A stretch of DNA of 64,000 nucleotides from Synechococcus sp. BIOS-U3-1 (GCF_014279975.1 NZ_CP047936.1:2646835-2710834), one strand, 5' to 3'; counted from the stretch's first letter, positions 17,705 through 26,180 are shown. Numbers and translations: made by a program. Notes: generated by a model from the sequence alone, not told the origin.

Positions 17705-18360
17705 GGCAGAGCGGCAAGCAAGTCGATCAGGCCCTGACGAATCAGAGCTAGGTCTAGAAGCGGTGGAAGACCTCCAGCCTCGCTCAGTGCCTCCGTCATG
17801 CGATTGGGGGCCAGCGCAAGCATCAGTGGGTGAGCCTCGGGATGGCTTTTCTGATAGTCAGACCAATCGTCGAAGGACAGCAACGGCAGCCCCATGCGCT
17901 GGGACAACTCCAGAAGGAAACGATCGGCCTCTTCGGAACTCAATGGGTGATGAACCAGAACCGAGCCCTGAGCAGCAAAGGGCTGAAGCGCTTCAGCAAC
18001 AAGAGTCCACCACCACTGCAAGGAACCAAGAAAAGGAAGCAGCGAGACTTCGGCACCTTCACGCTGCATTCGATTTTTGATCTCAGGCACATCCGCACGC
18101 GCGTGGGACCCCGGCCACAACAACAAGGGGACCAACCAACTCGGTTGCTCGGGACTCACTGGTGGTGAATCTGCAGTGAGTACCTCCAGCTGTACAGGAG
18201 CCTGACGACGCTGCTGGAGTGCCCGATGAAATTCGATCAGCGATTCAGGCACGACACCACCGGAACGCCCATGCACAACCAACCTGATCGCTCGCTGACA
18301 ACCCAAATCGCTGTTCCGTAGCAATGGCCACGGATCGATACTCGAACTGACTGCTGTCAT
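17701..18360 (-). CDS. sirohydrochlorin chelatase-like protein (CbiX/SirB type)
   Basis: A 219-residue protein that looks like a CbiX/SirB chelatase: an RLVVHGRSGG block with the candidate metal His, then VPLLLWPGSHARADVPEI with a second candidate His in PGSH. Coupling by a 4-base overlap to cobA and closeness to nirA suggest iron insertion into sirohydrochlorin for siroheme. Cobalt insertion is the alternative. I chose ATG 18360. The frame is open upstream to 18624, but that part overlaps the divergent small gene and looks non-conserved. Confidence 0.8.
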   Translation of the reverse strand: MTAVSSSIDPWPLLRNSDLGCQRAIRLVVHGRSGGVVPESLIEFHRALQQRRQAPVQLEVLTADSPPVSPEQPSWLVPLLLWPGSHARADVPEIKNRMQREGAEVSLLPFLGSLQWWWTLVAEALQPFAAQGSVLVHHPLSSEEADRFLLELSQRMGLPLLSFDDWSDYQKSHPEAHPLMLALAPNRMTEALSEAGGLPPLLDLALIRQGLIDLLAALP

Positions 18361-18387
18361 CAGTGGATTGTCATTCCTCCAGCTGCC

Positions 18388-18630
18388 ATGCCGCGTCGTC
18401 CGTACACCAATCGCACTATCTCTGAAGGACGGTACAAGCGAGACAACGCTGTTCAAAGCTATCGCTCTGAAAGGGTTGATCCGCATTCCGATGAAAGACG
18501 CAGCAGTCACCGGAGACACGGCCAGTTCAAAACCGAGCTCGACCGGGATTTCGCCGCAATGAAACGAGTCTGGCAAATGCTTCGTTATGGGGCCATCCGA
18601 ATGATCGGCGAAGTTGGACGTCAATACTGA
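18388..18630 (+). CDS. small basic hypothetical protein
   Basis: An 80-residue, strongly basic and polar frame (PRRPYTNRTISEGRYKRDN at the start, then YRSERVDPHS and a C-terminal hydrophobic MLRYGAIRM). I do not recognise it. It is divergent from the CbiX/SirB-like gene (start 27 bases away) and lies before nirA. Arg/Ser-rich frames can be chance, so confidence is limited. The 250 bases from its end to nirA hold no other gene that I see. Confidence 0.4.
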   Translation: MPRRPYTNRTISEGRYKRDNAVQSYRSERVDPHSDERRSSHRRHGQFKTELDRDFAAMKRVWQMLRYGAIRMIGEVGRQY

Positions 18631-18674
18631 GCCCGCGAAAGGCAGCCTTCTAGGGCTACATCAGATGGATGAGT

Positions 18675-18689
18675 TGTAGCCACAGTCAC
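18675..18689 (+). promoter_or_regulatory. weak NtcA-like element upstream of nirA
   Basis: TGTAGCCACAGTCAC has a good left half (TGTA) and CAC in place of TAC after 8 bases. Its first eight bases are identical to the element before nrtP. It lies about 190 bases before the nirA ATG, and no clear -10 was seen at the usual spacing, so this is a weak call. Confidence 0.28.
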
Positions 18690-18880
18690 AAATTCGTTCA
18701 TCCCAGCTGGATTGAAGAATCAACTGAGGAAATTGTTTGATCCACTACCGACAGTCACCAGACAAGACTCTTAAATGCCGCGAAAGCGCTCATTTTCTTT
18801 TTGAAGCGCAGGTCATCTGAACCCTTTGATTGATAAGCAGCATTTCGTGACCAATCATTCGCCCCTCGCTCGACAAGATC

Positions 18881-20422
18881 ATGACGACTAGCTCTCCTTC
18901 CAGGCCATATCTGGATGGCAAGAAGCTGAATAAAATCGAACAAAACAAGTCGGCCAAAGATGGTCTATTGGTCGGTAGCGAAATTGAGAAATTTGCTGAA
19001 ATGGGGTGGGAGCAGGTTGATGAAACTGACCTTCAACTTCGACTCAAATGGTATGGAATGTTTTGGCGGCCTAAAACACCCGGAAAATTCATGCTGCGCC
19101 TGCGTGTTCCTAACGGTGTGCTCTCAGCTCAACAATTGCGAGTTGTCGGCTCCATTGTTGAGCGCTACGGCGATAATGGCAGTTGTGACATCACCACCAG
19201 GCAAAACCTGCAACTGAGGGGAGTGCTTCTTGGTGACCTACCGGAAATCCTCAAGCGCCTTGAAGAAGCTGATCTGAGTACGATCCAGTCGGGTTTCGAT
19301 AATCCTCGCAATGTCACCGGAAACCCAATCGCGGGGATTGATCCCAATGAAATCCTTGACACCAGGCCTTACACAGATGAACTTGAAAACTTTTTAACCA
19401 ATCACCATAAGGGCAATCCTGAATATTCCAATCTTCCCAGAAAATGGAATACGGCAGTTGCCGGTGCAAAAGACAATTTCCTTCTTCATAATGACATTGC
19501 CTTCCACCCCGTTGAAAAAGATGGTGTGATGGGTTTCGGCATATGGATTGGCGGCATTCTTTCCTCACAGAAGAATGCCTATGCCATTCCCATGAATGCC
19601 TGGGTCAAGCCAGAAGACATTTGCCGGATGACAGATACTGTGATTCGCCTCTGGAGAGATAATGGAGAGCGCAACAAGCGCCCTAAAGGTCGATTCAGAA
19701 TGTATCTCGATGAAGTTGGTCACGACAACTTCCGCGATCAAGTTGAAGAACAATTCGGACCGCTAACACCTGATCCCGGGTCAGTCTTTAACACCACTCC
19801 CCGATCGCACTACGGCATTCATCCGCAGAAACAGGACGGACTAGTGTTTGCTGGACTGCACGTTCCGGTTGGTCGACTGACAGCTCAGGATCTCCATGAC
19901 TTAGCTACAGCGAGCATCACCTACGGAAGTGGAGAAGTACGGCTAACCGAAGATCAGAACGTGATCATCGTTGGACTACCGCAAGCACAGGTCGAAGCCT
20001 TTGAAAGTGATCCACTGCTTCAGCGGTTTCCACTCAATCCTGGCGCCATTTCGGCAGGTACTGTGTCTTGCACAGGAAGTACCTATTGCGGATTTGCACT
20101 CACCAACACCAAGGATCAAGCCTTGGCCGCGGCCAAACAACTCGATCAGGAGCTTGATCTACCTGAGGAATTAAAGATTCACTGGACAGGTTGCCCCAAC
20201 AGTTGCGGTCAGGCCTACATGGGTGCAATTGGCTTAACAGGAGCCAAAGCCAAAAACAGTGAGGGCAAAACAGATGATGGATACACGATGACTCTGGGTG
20301 GATCCCAAGGACCCAATCCAACTGTGGGTGAATTACATCAGAAGGCCATTCCGGCTGAAAACATCAAAGAGGTTCTTCGCGAAGTTCTGATTGAGAGATT
20401 TGGTGCAAAGCCGCGAAAATAA
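18881..20422 (+). CDS. nirA: ferredoxin-nitrite reductase
   Basis: Six-electron reduction of nitrite to ammonium with ferredoxin. The 513-residue protein carries the siroheme/4Fe-4S ligands C397-x5-C403 (CTGSTYC) and C438-x3-C442 (CPNSC), with two sulfite/nitrite reductase half domains. There is no C-terminal 2Fe-2S ferredoxin-like extension as seen in some cyanobacteria. Base composition is clearly more AT-rich than narB: two lines counted by hand gave 43% and 37% GC against 58% for a narB line. Siroheme is supplied by the neighbouring cobA and chelatase-like genes. Confidence 0.98.
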   Translation: MTTSSPSRPYLDGKKLNKIEQNKSAKDGLLVGSEIEKFAEMGWEQVDETDLQLRLKWYGMFWRPKTPGKFMLRLRVPNGVLSAQQLRVVGSIVERYGDNGSCDITTRQNLQLRGVLLGDLPEILKRLEEADLSTIQSGFDNPRNVTGNPIAGIDPNEILDTRPYTDELENFLTNHHKGNPEYSNLPRKWNTAVAGAKDNFLLHNDIAFHPVEKDGVMGFGIWIGGILSSQKNAYAIPMNAWVKPEDICRMTDTVIRLWRDNGERNKRPKGRFRMYLDEVGHDNFRDQVEEQFGPLTPDPGSVFNTTPRSHYGIHPQKQDGLVFAGLHVPVGRLTAQDLHDLATASITYGSGEVRLTEDQNVIIVGLPQAQVEAFESDPLLQRFPLNPGAISAGTVSCTGSTYCGFALTNTKDQALAAAKQLDQELDLPEELKIHWTGCPNSCGQAYMGAIGLTGAKAKNSEGKTDDGYTMTLGGSQGPNPTVGELHQKAIPAENIKEVLREVLIERFGAKPRK

Positions 20423-20525
20423 ATTCAAATAGCTAAGCAGATCAATGATTATGCAGTGCTGGTGCCGACTTTTTGAAGCCATCACAGCCAAGCTGATCAC
20501 ATGCCAACCTTACGAAATTGTTTTT

Positions 20526-20660
20526 ATGACCAGCAACAGTGATTTCTTCTCAAAGCTAGTTAACTGGTTTACAAAAGCTGGCCAAGACAAACAACCCATT
20601 TTACGCGCAGAACATGAACGGGATGCGTTTTCCAAATTGATGAACAAGATCAGCGGTTAA
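20526..20660 (+). CDS. small hypothetical protein between nirA and the nitrite transporter gene
   Basis: A 44-residue charged protein with an amphipathic N-terminus (SDFFSKLVNWFTKAG) and a Lys/Glu-rich end. I do not recognise it. The frame is open from 20445, but those residues are Cys-rich and unlike the rest, so I favour ATG 20526. It lies on the same strand between nirA and the FNT gene, with no terminator-like hairpin seen before it, so it may be co-expressed. Confidence 0.4.
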   Translation: MTSNSDFFSKLVNWFTKAGQDKQPILRAEHERDAFSKLMNKISG

Positions 20661-20721
20661 CTATTGGCCTCGGCACTTCATCAACCACCTCATCTCATCC
20701 CCCATCAAACACATTGAAATC

Positions 20722-21633
20722 ATGAGTGTGACTGCTTCACAGATGGACTACGTACTTCCCAACGAACTTGTCGACGGCATGATCGGTGCCGGCGGCAAAA
20801 AATCCACCGTCAGTGTCAAAAACCTGTTGCTTAGGGGATTTTATTCAGGAGCAATCCTCGGCCTGGCCGTGATCCTTGCACTCACTGTGGGGCTTAAAAG
20901 TGGGCAACCATGGCTTGGCTCGCTGCTCTTCCCATTCGGTTTCGCCAGCATCGTTCTGTTTGGCATGGAGTTAGTCACGGGCAACTTTGCCCTGCTACCA
21001 ATGGCCACCTGGGCTGGCAAAAGCACCTGGGGAGCCACCTTCCGAAATTGGTGCTGGGTGTGGTTGGGAAACTGGATCGGAACTGCTGTTGTGGCAGTTC
21101 TGATGGCCATCAGCCTTACAAGTGGAGGAACTGTTGACCCAGCATCAGCTGCTGAGGGTGGCGGGATGTGGCAACAGGTCGCTGCAAAAATCATCGGGCT
21201 AAATAAAGCCAATGTTGTTGTCAAATATGAGAATCTTCAGTCTCTTGGCTTCTTCCTGGCCATTGTTCGAGGCTTAATCGCCAACTGGCTGGTTTGTCTG
21301 GGTGTGACGATGGCCCTGGTCAGTAAAAGTGTTCCTGGAAAGATTCTGGCGTGCTGGCTGCCAATCACAGCCTTCCAATCGATGGGCATGGAGCACATCG
21401 TGGTGAACCAGTTCTTACACACCGCAGGACCAATCCTTGGTTCTGGAGTTCCCTACTGGAAATGCATTTTCTGGAACTTCCTGCCCGTCACCATTGGCAA
21501 CATCATTGGCGGCATGGTCTTTATCGGAATGCTCTTCTACAGCACCCACCGCACCAACATTGGAAACGTGCTGCCAAGCGAGCACGATGACAAACTGGAA
21601 CGCGAACTGGCCGCTGAACTCGGCGCCCGCTGA
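20722..21633 (+). CDS. formate/nitrite transporter family protein
   Basis: FNT-family channel or transporter of 303 residues with about six membrane spans in the plasma membrane. Family blocks are LRGFYSGAILGLAV, MELVTGNFALLPM and MGMEHIVVNQFL near the central pore. Placement after nirA suggests nitrite movement (NirC-like), though formate cannot be excluded from sequence alone. It is followed after 10 bases by the HEAT-like gene. Confidence 0.92.
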   Translation: MSVTASQMDYVLPNELVDGMIGAGGKKSTVSVKNLLLRGFYSGAILGLAVILALTVGLKSGQPWLGSLLFPFGFASIVLFGMELVTGNFALLPMATWAGKSTWGATFRNWCWVWLGNWIGTAVVAVLMAISLTSGGTVDPASAAEGGGMWQQVAAKIIGLNKANVVVKYENLQSLGFFLAIVRGLIANWLVCLGVTMALVSKSVPGKILACWLPITAFQSMGMEHIVVNQFLHTAGPILGSGVPYWKCIFWNFLPVTIGNIIGGMVFIGMLFYSTHRTNIGNVLPSEHDDKLERELAAELGAR

Positions 21634-21643
21634 CTGACGTTCT

Positions 21644-22375
21644 GTGTCTCAACCAGTGAATGAAGCCGTTTTCTGGGAGCGGCTTTCAAAATCACGACGT
21701 GCTCCACTTGAGCCCGAATGGCTGGAGAAGGTTTACTCGCCCTGTTTTTCAATTGAACTTCGCCGTGCTCTCTGCGAAAAACTTGGAATGCTGGCTGAAC
21801 AAGGCTGGCCAATCATTGAACGATTGATTCAGCGGCATGGAGCACTTCCCGATCTTGTCCTGGCAGCTGGACTGTGCCACCAGCCAGGAGCGAGGGACTG
21901 GCTGCTTGATCAACTGAAAAACAGCTCTGAATTAGCTGAAGTCAATCTTTGCATCCTTGAGGCCTTGTCTTGCTGGGGTGCAGATGTTCCAGCACATGTA
22001 GTGCAGGAGTGCTTGCATCACCCCGGTCAAAATCATCGCTTGGCGGGATTGCAGTTAGTGGGTTTCCGATCTCACAGCCTGAGTGACGACGAATTGCTCA
22101 AGTTCTGCACTGAAGCCCTTAGCGATTTCCGGGATCCAGTGGTAATTGCCGCAATTCGAGTGTTGCAACGCAGAGATGGCGCAATCATCAGCGAACACTT
22201 ATCGAATCTATGTAAAACCGGATCCGACGATGTCGCTGCCGCAGCTTTCCGGGCCCTTGGCTGCATTGCAACTCCGATTAGTCAGCGATACCTGAAAGAG
22301 CTTAGTGAAACGCTCAGCAGTGAGTCACGAAAACAACTTGCCTGCCAACAGTTGCAGCAGCAATTTCGAATCTGA
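21644..22375 (+). CDS. HEAT/PBS-lyase-like helical repeat protein
   Basis: A 243-residue helical protein with repeated HEAT-like units, best seen in FRDPVVIAAIRVLQRRDG and SDDVAAAAFRALGCIAT. The start is GTG (MSQPVNEAVF), 10 bases after the transporter stop, so it is almost certainly in the same transcript. Such proteins act as scaffolds or, in cyanobacteria, as bilin lyases. Its context suggests an accessory role in nitrite use, but I cannot name it. It converges on cynS. Confidence 0.75.
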   Translation: MSQPVNEAVFWERLSKSRRAPLEPEWLEKVYSPCFSIELRRALCEKLGMLAEQGWPIIERLIQRHGALPDLVLAAGLCHQPGARDWLLDQLKNSSELAEVNLCILEALSCWGADVPAHVVQECLHHPGQNHRLAGLQLVGFRSHSLSDDELLKFCTEALSDFRDPVVIAAIRVLQRRDGAIISEHLSNLCKTGSDDVAAAAFRALGCIATPISQRYLKELSETLSSESRKQLACQQLQQQFRI

Positions 22376-22404
22376 GCAAACAAAAGCCCGACCAATATCG
22401 GGCT
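22376..22404 (-). terminator. intrinsic terminator of cynS
   Basis: Read on the minus strand, AGCCCGA-TATTGG-TCGGGCT forms a 7-base-pair stem followed by TTTGTTTGC. It starts 45 bases after the cynS stop and abuts the convergent HEAT-like gene. Confidence 0.7.
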
Positions 22405-22448
22405 GGAGAGCTGTATGAGATTGATTTAAAGCTAAATCAAATGGATGA

Positions 22449-22931
22449 TTACCACTTTTTATAGGGAAGGAACTTTCCGCACATCGTGATCTGAACACGA
22501 TCACCCTTCGGGTCTTCAATTTTGTCCACATCCAGGGTGAAATCGATAGCACTCATGATTCCATCGCCAAACTTTTCCTGAATCACATCCTTCAGCGGCA
22601 TGCCATACACCTGCATGATCTCGTAAAAGCGATAAATCAGGGGATCGGTTGGAATCACCGGCTCAAGGCTGCCTTTGGTCGGAAACTCCTGAATTGCAGC
22701 TGTAATAGCGGGGTCTAAGGACAACAAGGACGCCAGCTTCTCCGCCTCAACAGTAGAGGCTGTGGCCTGTCCATAGAACAGAGAGGCAATCCACACTTCG
22801 TCAAGCCCAAGAGCCGCCTCAAGATCGGCGAAACTCATTCCCTTCGCTTTTTTGGCAGCCATCAACGAGGCAGTCAATGTAGCCGGCGAAGGGGCTGCAA
22901 GTGATGGCGTGGACATGGGCGAAACAGTCAT
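22449..22931 (-). CDS. cynS: cyanate hydratase (cyanase)
   Basis: Breaks down cyanate with bicarbonate to ammonia and CO2. The 160-residue protein has the N-terminal helical region ([15 protein letters not shown]), the [15 protein letters not shown] block holding the catalytic Arg and Glu, and SAIDFTLDV with the catalytic Ser. I took ATG 22931. ATG 22916 is also plausible, and no clear ribosome binding site decides. No cynABD cyanate transporter is next to it. An NtcA-like element lies about 85 bases upstream. Confidence 0.96.
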   Translation of the reverse strand: MTVSPMSTPSLAAPSPATLTASLMAAKKAKGMSFADLEAALGLDEVWIASLFYGQATASTVEAEKLASLLSLDPAITAAIQEFPTKGSLEPVIPTDPLIYRFYEIMQVYGMPLKDVIQEKFGDGIMSAIDFTLDVDKIEDPKGDRVQITMCGKFLPYKKW

Positions 22932-23015
22932 AAAAAGCACTAGAAACGGAAAAATATTGTCGCGACTTACACCAGAAAACAGCTACAAAGACGACCAAAA
23001 TCAAAACTTATTTTG

Positions 23016-23030
23016 GATGCATTGACTACA
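23016..23030 (-). promoter_or_regulatory. NtcA-like element upstream of cynS
   Basis: On the minus strand TGTAGTCAATGCATC, which differs from the element before nrtP (8874-8888) at only 2 of 15 positions. It fits GTA-N8-TAC apart from ATC in the right half. Confidence 0.42.
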
Positions 23031-23079
23031 TCCTGATGAATTCAGAACTGCTCTATTGGTTTCAACGAACGTGTGATCG

Positions 23080-23244
23080 ATGAACACTCTTTTCCGCACT
23101 CTCGCCACACTGCTGAATCGCCAGAATCAAAATTCAAGCTTCACCACAAGCTTGGTGCTTGAGCGCCTCTATTACGCCGATGGTCGCCACAACACCAGCC
23201 ATCCACAGCACGGAAGCTTCGATGGACTTTCCGTACTCGCGTGA
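23080..23244 (+). CDS. small conserved-looking cyanobacterial protein
   Basis: A 54-residue soluble protein, MNTLFRTLATLLNRQ at its start, with a core LERLYYADGRHNTSHPQHG and then SFDGLS. From memory the pattern LxRLYxADGRxxxxHPxHGxYxGL recurs in short proteins of marine Synechococcus and Prochlorococcus; this was not checked. Function is unknown. It sits 53 bases before the TrpD-like gene on the same strand, with a divergent cynS behind it. Confidence 0.6.
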   Translation: MNTLFRTLATLLNRQNQNSSFTTSLVLERLYYADGRHNTSHPQHGSFDGLSVLA

Positions 23245-23297
23245 GTTGATCAGTAGCAATCGCTACCGCCGAGAGTGACCTCACTGCAGAACACTGC

Positions 23298-24389
23298 ATG
23301 AAGAGACCGCTGCAGCCCTTGGCAAACAATGTCTGCAACGGTCGTGAACGCTTCAAACAGCATCTGCGCAAAGTCGGGAGCGGCGAACACACCAGCAAGG
23401 GCTTGAGTCGAGAAGAGGCTGCCGATGCAATGGCACTCATGCTCAGGGAGGAGGCCACACCGGCACAGATTGGCGCTTTCCTGATTGCCCACCGCATTCG
23501 CCGGCCGGAGCCCCAAGAGCTCACCGGCATGCTCGACACCTATCGATCGTTGGGGCCCGTTGTTCACAGCCCTGCGGATCAGAGAAGACCGCTCTGCTTC
23601 GGCATGCCATTTGACGGTCGGTCAAGAACTGCGCCCATCTATCCACTCACCAGCCTGGTGCTGGTGGCTTGCGGTCAACCGGTCGTCCTTCAGGGGGGTG
23701 ACCGCATGCCAATCAAATACGGCATCACAGCCCTCGAGCTCTTCCGCCTCTTGGGTCTGAATCTGGGTGGACTGCCCCTCAGCAGCGTTCAGGAAGGGTT
23801 CAACACGCATGGCTTCGCGCTCATCCATCAATCGGATCATTTCGCGATCGCGGAAACACTGATTGATTACCGCGAGCAGCTGGGCAAACGGCCACCGGTG
23901 GCCAGCCTCGAGCTCTTATGGACTGCTCACCAGGGAGACCACCTTCTGGTGAGTGGGTTCGTACACCCACCAACCGAAAGCCGGGCCTGGGAAGCGCTCA
24001 GGCTCGCCGGCGAAACCGACCTGCTCACTGTGAAAGGCCTCGAAGGAGGAACAGACCTTCCCATCGGTCGGGCCTGCATCACGGCCCGAGTCCGCGATGG
24101 TCAGCCTGAACGTCTGATCCTTCACCCCCGCGATCACGGATGCCACAACGCAGACATCGAATGGTCTTCGGAAAGCGCCTGGAAGAGCCAGGCCCTCGAG
24201 GCGCTTAGCAACCGTGGTCCGCTCAGCGAAGCTCTGCGCTGGAATGCGGGTGCCTATCTCTGGAATGCTGGCCTAAGCGAGAGTCTTGACTCGGGGATTG
24301 AGAGGGCCACCACAGTGCTGGAACAAGGTCGGGCCCTAGATCAGCTCGATCAACTGCGCAGCCTGCCAAGTGCTTTGTGCATCAGATAA
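23298..24389 (+). CDS. anthranilate phosphoribosyltransferase-like protein (TrpD2 type)
   Basis: A 363-residue protein with the TrpD fold: an N-terminal helical domain (LSREEAADAMALMLREEATP) and a glycosyltransferase family 3 core with GITALELFRLLGLNL. The usual PRPP loop (GTGGD...) is replaced by FGMPFDGRSRTAPIYP, and the second loop reads VVLQGGDRMPIKYG, so it is unlikely to be the biosynthetic TrpD. TrpD2/YbiB-like proteins bind nucleic acid and have no proven enzymatic reaction. The 3' end overlaps the convergent GNAT gene by 40 bases. Confidence 0.8.
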   Translation: MKRPLQPLANNVCNGRERFKQHLRKVGSGEHTSKGLSREEAADAMALMLREEATPAQIGAFLIAHRIRRPEPQELTGMLDTYRSLGPVVHSPADQRRPLCFGMPFDGRSRTAPIYPLTSLVLVACGQPVVLQGGDRMPIKYGITALELFRLLGLNLGGLPLSSVQEGFNTHGFALIHQSDHFAIAETLIDYREQLGKRPPVASLELLWTAHQGDHLLVSGFVHPPTESRAWEALRLAGETDLLTVKGLEGGTDLPIGRACITARVRDGQPERLILHPRDHGCHNADIEWSSESAWKSQALEALSNRGPLSEALRWNAGAYLWNAGLSESLDSGIERATTVLEQGRALDQLDQLRSLPSALCIR

Positions 24390-24817
24390 CGCTCAAAAGA
24401 CACTCCAGCGATTGTGATTGTTTCTGGAGCAACAACTCTCCAGCCGTAACGCTCGAACAACGGGCGACTGAACTGACTGGCTTCGGTGCGCAGAGATCTG
24501 ACGCCATCCGCGATCGCATCAGCTTCAAGTCTCTCTAGGAGCGCTTTGCCGTGGCCCTGACGTGCCGACCGGCCCCGGCAATACAGAAGGGCAAGCCGGT
24601 CCTGTGGATGCCGAATAGCAAAGGCGGCATCCTCGCCACTGATCCATCCGGAGCCCTCCTTCAAAGTTTGATCCAACACACCCGGCAACCAGGCGAGTGC
24701 TGCCCAGGACATCACCTGCTGATCCGAATACAGCTGTGGGCCCTGACTTTCAATGGCATCGGCATAGATCTCCCGCAGGAGGTTCTCATCGGCTGGAACG
24801 ATCAATCGCAGGGCCAT
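24350..24817 (-). CDS. GNAT family N-acetyltransferase
   Basis: A 155-residue acetyl-CoA-dependent acetyltransferase. The acetyl-CoA loop is RSARQGHGKALLERL and a C-terminal FERYGWRVV block is typical. The substrate is unknown. Its ATG and that of the divergent MFS gene share the four bases CATG at 24815-24818, so the two starts overlap head to head. Confidence 0.82.
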   Translation of the reverse strand: MALRLIVPADENLLREIYADAIESQGPQLYSDQQVMSWAALAWLPGVLDQTLKEGSGWISGEDAAFAIRHPQDRLALLYCRGRSARQGHGKALLERLEADAIADGVRSLRTEASQFSRPLFERYGWRVVAPETITIAGVSFERYLMHKALGRLRS

Positions 24818-26087
24818 GGCCGATGCCTATGGGAATGTGAGTCTCACCTGCCCAGCGGCTGCCTTGCAGCAACCACGTGTCCCCACTCTGCTCAGCGCCT
24901 TTCTGACGCTGCTCAATGACCGACTCAGCGAAAGCATCGTCTTCCCACTGCTGCCGTTCCTGCTGGCGAGCTTCAACGCCGATGGGCGCACACTGGGACT
25001 GCTGGCCGGCAGCTACGCACTCGCGCAGTTTGCTGCCACACCCCTAATCGGAGCCCTCAGTGATCGCTTCGGCCGCCGGCCAGTGATCGCCACCTGCGTT
25101 GCAGGCTCGGTGCTGGGTCTGGGCCTGTTCGCCCTCACCGTGAGCATGGACTGGCCCAAAGGCGCCACTTTGCCGCTCGTGCTGCTGTTCGGCGCTCGCC
25201 TCATCGATGGTGTGAGCGGCGGAACAGCAGCCACCGCTGGAGCGGTGCTGGCTGATATCACTCCGGAGGAACAACGGGCACGCGCTTTCGGCTTGATCGG
25301 TGTGGCCTTTGGTCTCGGCTTCATCATCGGACCGTTCGTGGGAGGACAGCTCGCCCGAATCAACGTGACCGTGCCGATCTGGGTGGCCACCGGTTTCGCC
25401 CTGTTCAACCTGCTGGTGGTGCTGGGTTTGCTTCCTGAGACCCATCCCCGCTCGGCGCGCCAAGCCATGCCGCGCAAACGAGACCTCAACCCCTTTGCCC
25501 AGATCGCCAAGGTGATTGGCAACCCCGCTGTCGGACGACTCTGTCTCAGCTTCTTCCTGTTCTTTCTGGCCTTCAACGGCTTCACCGCCATCCTGGTGCT
25601 CTATTTCAAACAGCGCTTCGACTGGGGACCAGAGCTCGCCACGACCGCCTTCCTGATTGTGGGTGTGGTGGCCACCGTGGTGCAGGGAGGCCTGATCGGT
25701 CCCCTCGTGAAACAACTCGGGGAATGGAAACTGACCCTGATCGGTCTGGGCTTGGTGATCCTTGGATGCCTGCTGATTCCCTCGACATCTCCTGAACAAG
25801 CACAGCTCGGCGTGTTCAGTTCCGTGGCCATCCTCGCCACAGGAACAGGATTGGTGACCCCCAGCCTGCGCAGCCTGGTGTCTCGCCGCCTTGACTCCGA
25901 GGGCCAGGGCACGGCATTGGGCAGTCTTCAGGCCTTGCAGAGCCTGGGGAGTTTCCTAGGACCACCCCTGGCCGGACTCAGCTACGACCTCTTAGGACAA
26001 ATCAGTCCTTTCGTTGGCAGTGCCTGTCTGCTGATCATGGTGATGCTGCTGGTGGGAGGCAGCCCGCTGCCCTCCAGAACGCAATGA
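24816..26087 (+). CDS. MFS transporter, TetA/multidrug type
   Basis: A 423-residue major facilitator with about 12 membrane spans. The loop-2 motif GALSDRFGRRPV and the span-5 motif GLGFIIGPFVGG point to the drug:H+ antiporter (TetA-like) group. The substrate is unknown. The start at 24816 overlaps the divergent GNAT start. A GTG at 24837 is an alternative that would free the overlap. Confidence 0.85.
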   Translation: MADAYGNVSLTCPAAALQQPRVPTLLSAFLTLLNDRLSESIVFPLLPFLLASFNADGRTLGLLAGSYALAQFAATPLIGALSDRFGRRPVIATCVAGSVLGLGLFALTVSMDWPKGATLPLVLLFGARLIDGVSGGTAATAGAVLADITPEEQRARAFGLIGVAFGLGFIIGPFVGGQLARINVTVPIWVATGFALFNLLVVLGLLPETHPRSARQAMPRKRDLNPFAQIAKVIGNPAVGRLCLSFFLFFLAFNGFTAILVLYFKQRFDWGPELATTAFLIVGVVATVVQGGLIGPLVKQLGEWKLTLIGLGLVILGCLLIPSTSPEQAQLGVFSSVAILATGTGLVTPSLRSLVSRRLDSEGQGTALGSLQALQSLGSFLGPPLAGLSYDLLGQISPFVGSACLLIMVMLLVGGSPLPSRTQ

Positions 26088-26180
26088 ACCAGCCAGCTTC
26101 GGAACATCGGTCGAACTGCAGTTCGTCCTCTCGACGATTGCTACGTTTCGCGGATCGGTTCATGCACACTTGGTCACCCG

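Noticed and set aside
25013..25799. Two overlapping antisense frames (192 and 251 residues) in the MFS gene
   Set aside because: Composition is Arg/Ser/His-rich with no protein-like hydrophobic pattern; the sense frame has clear MFS motifs.
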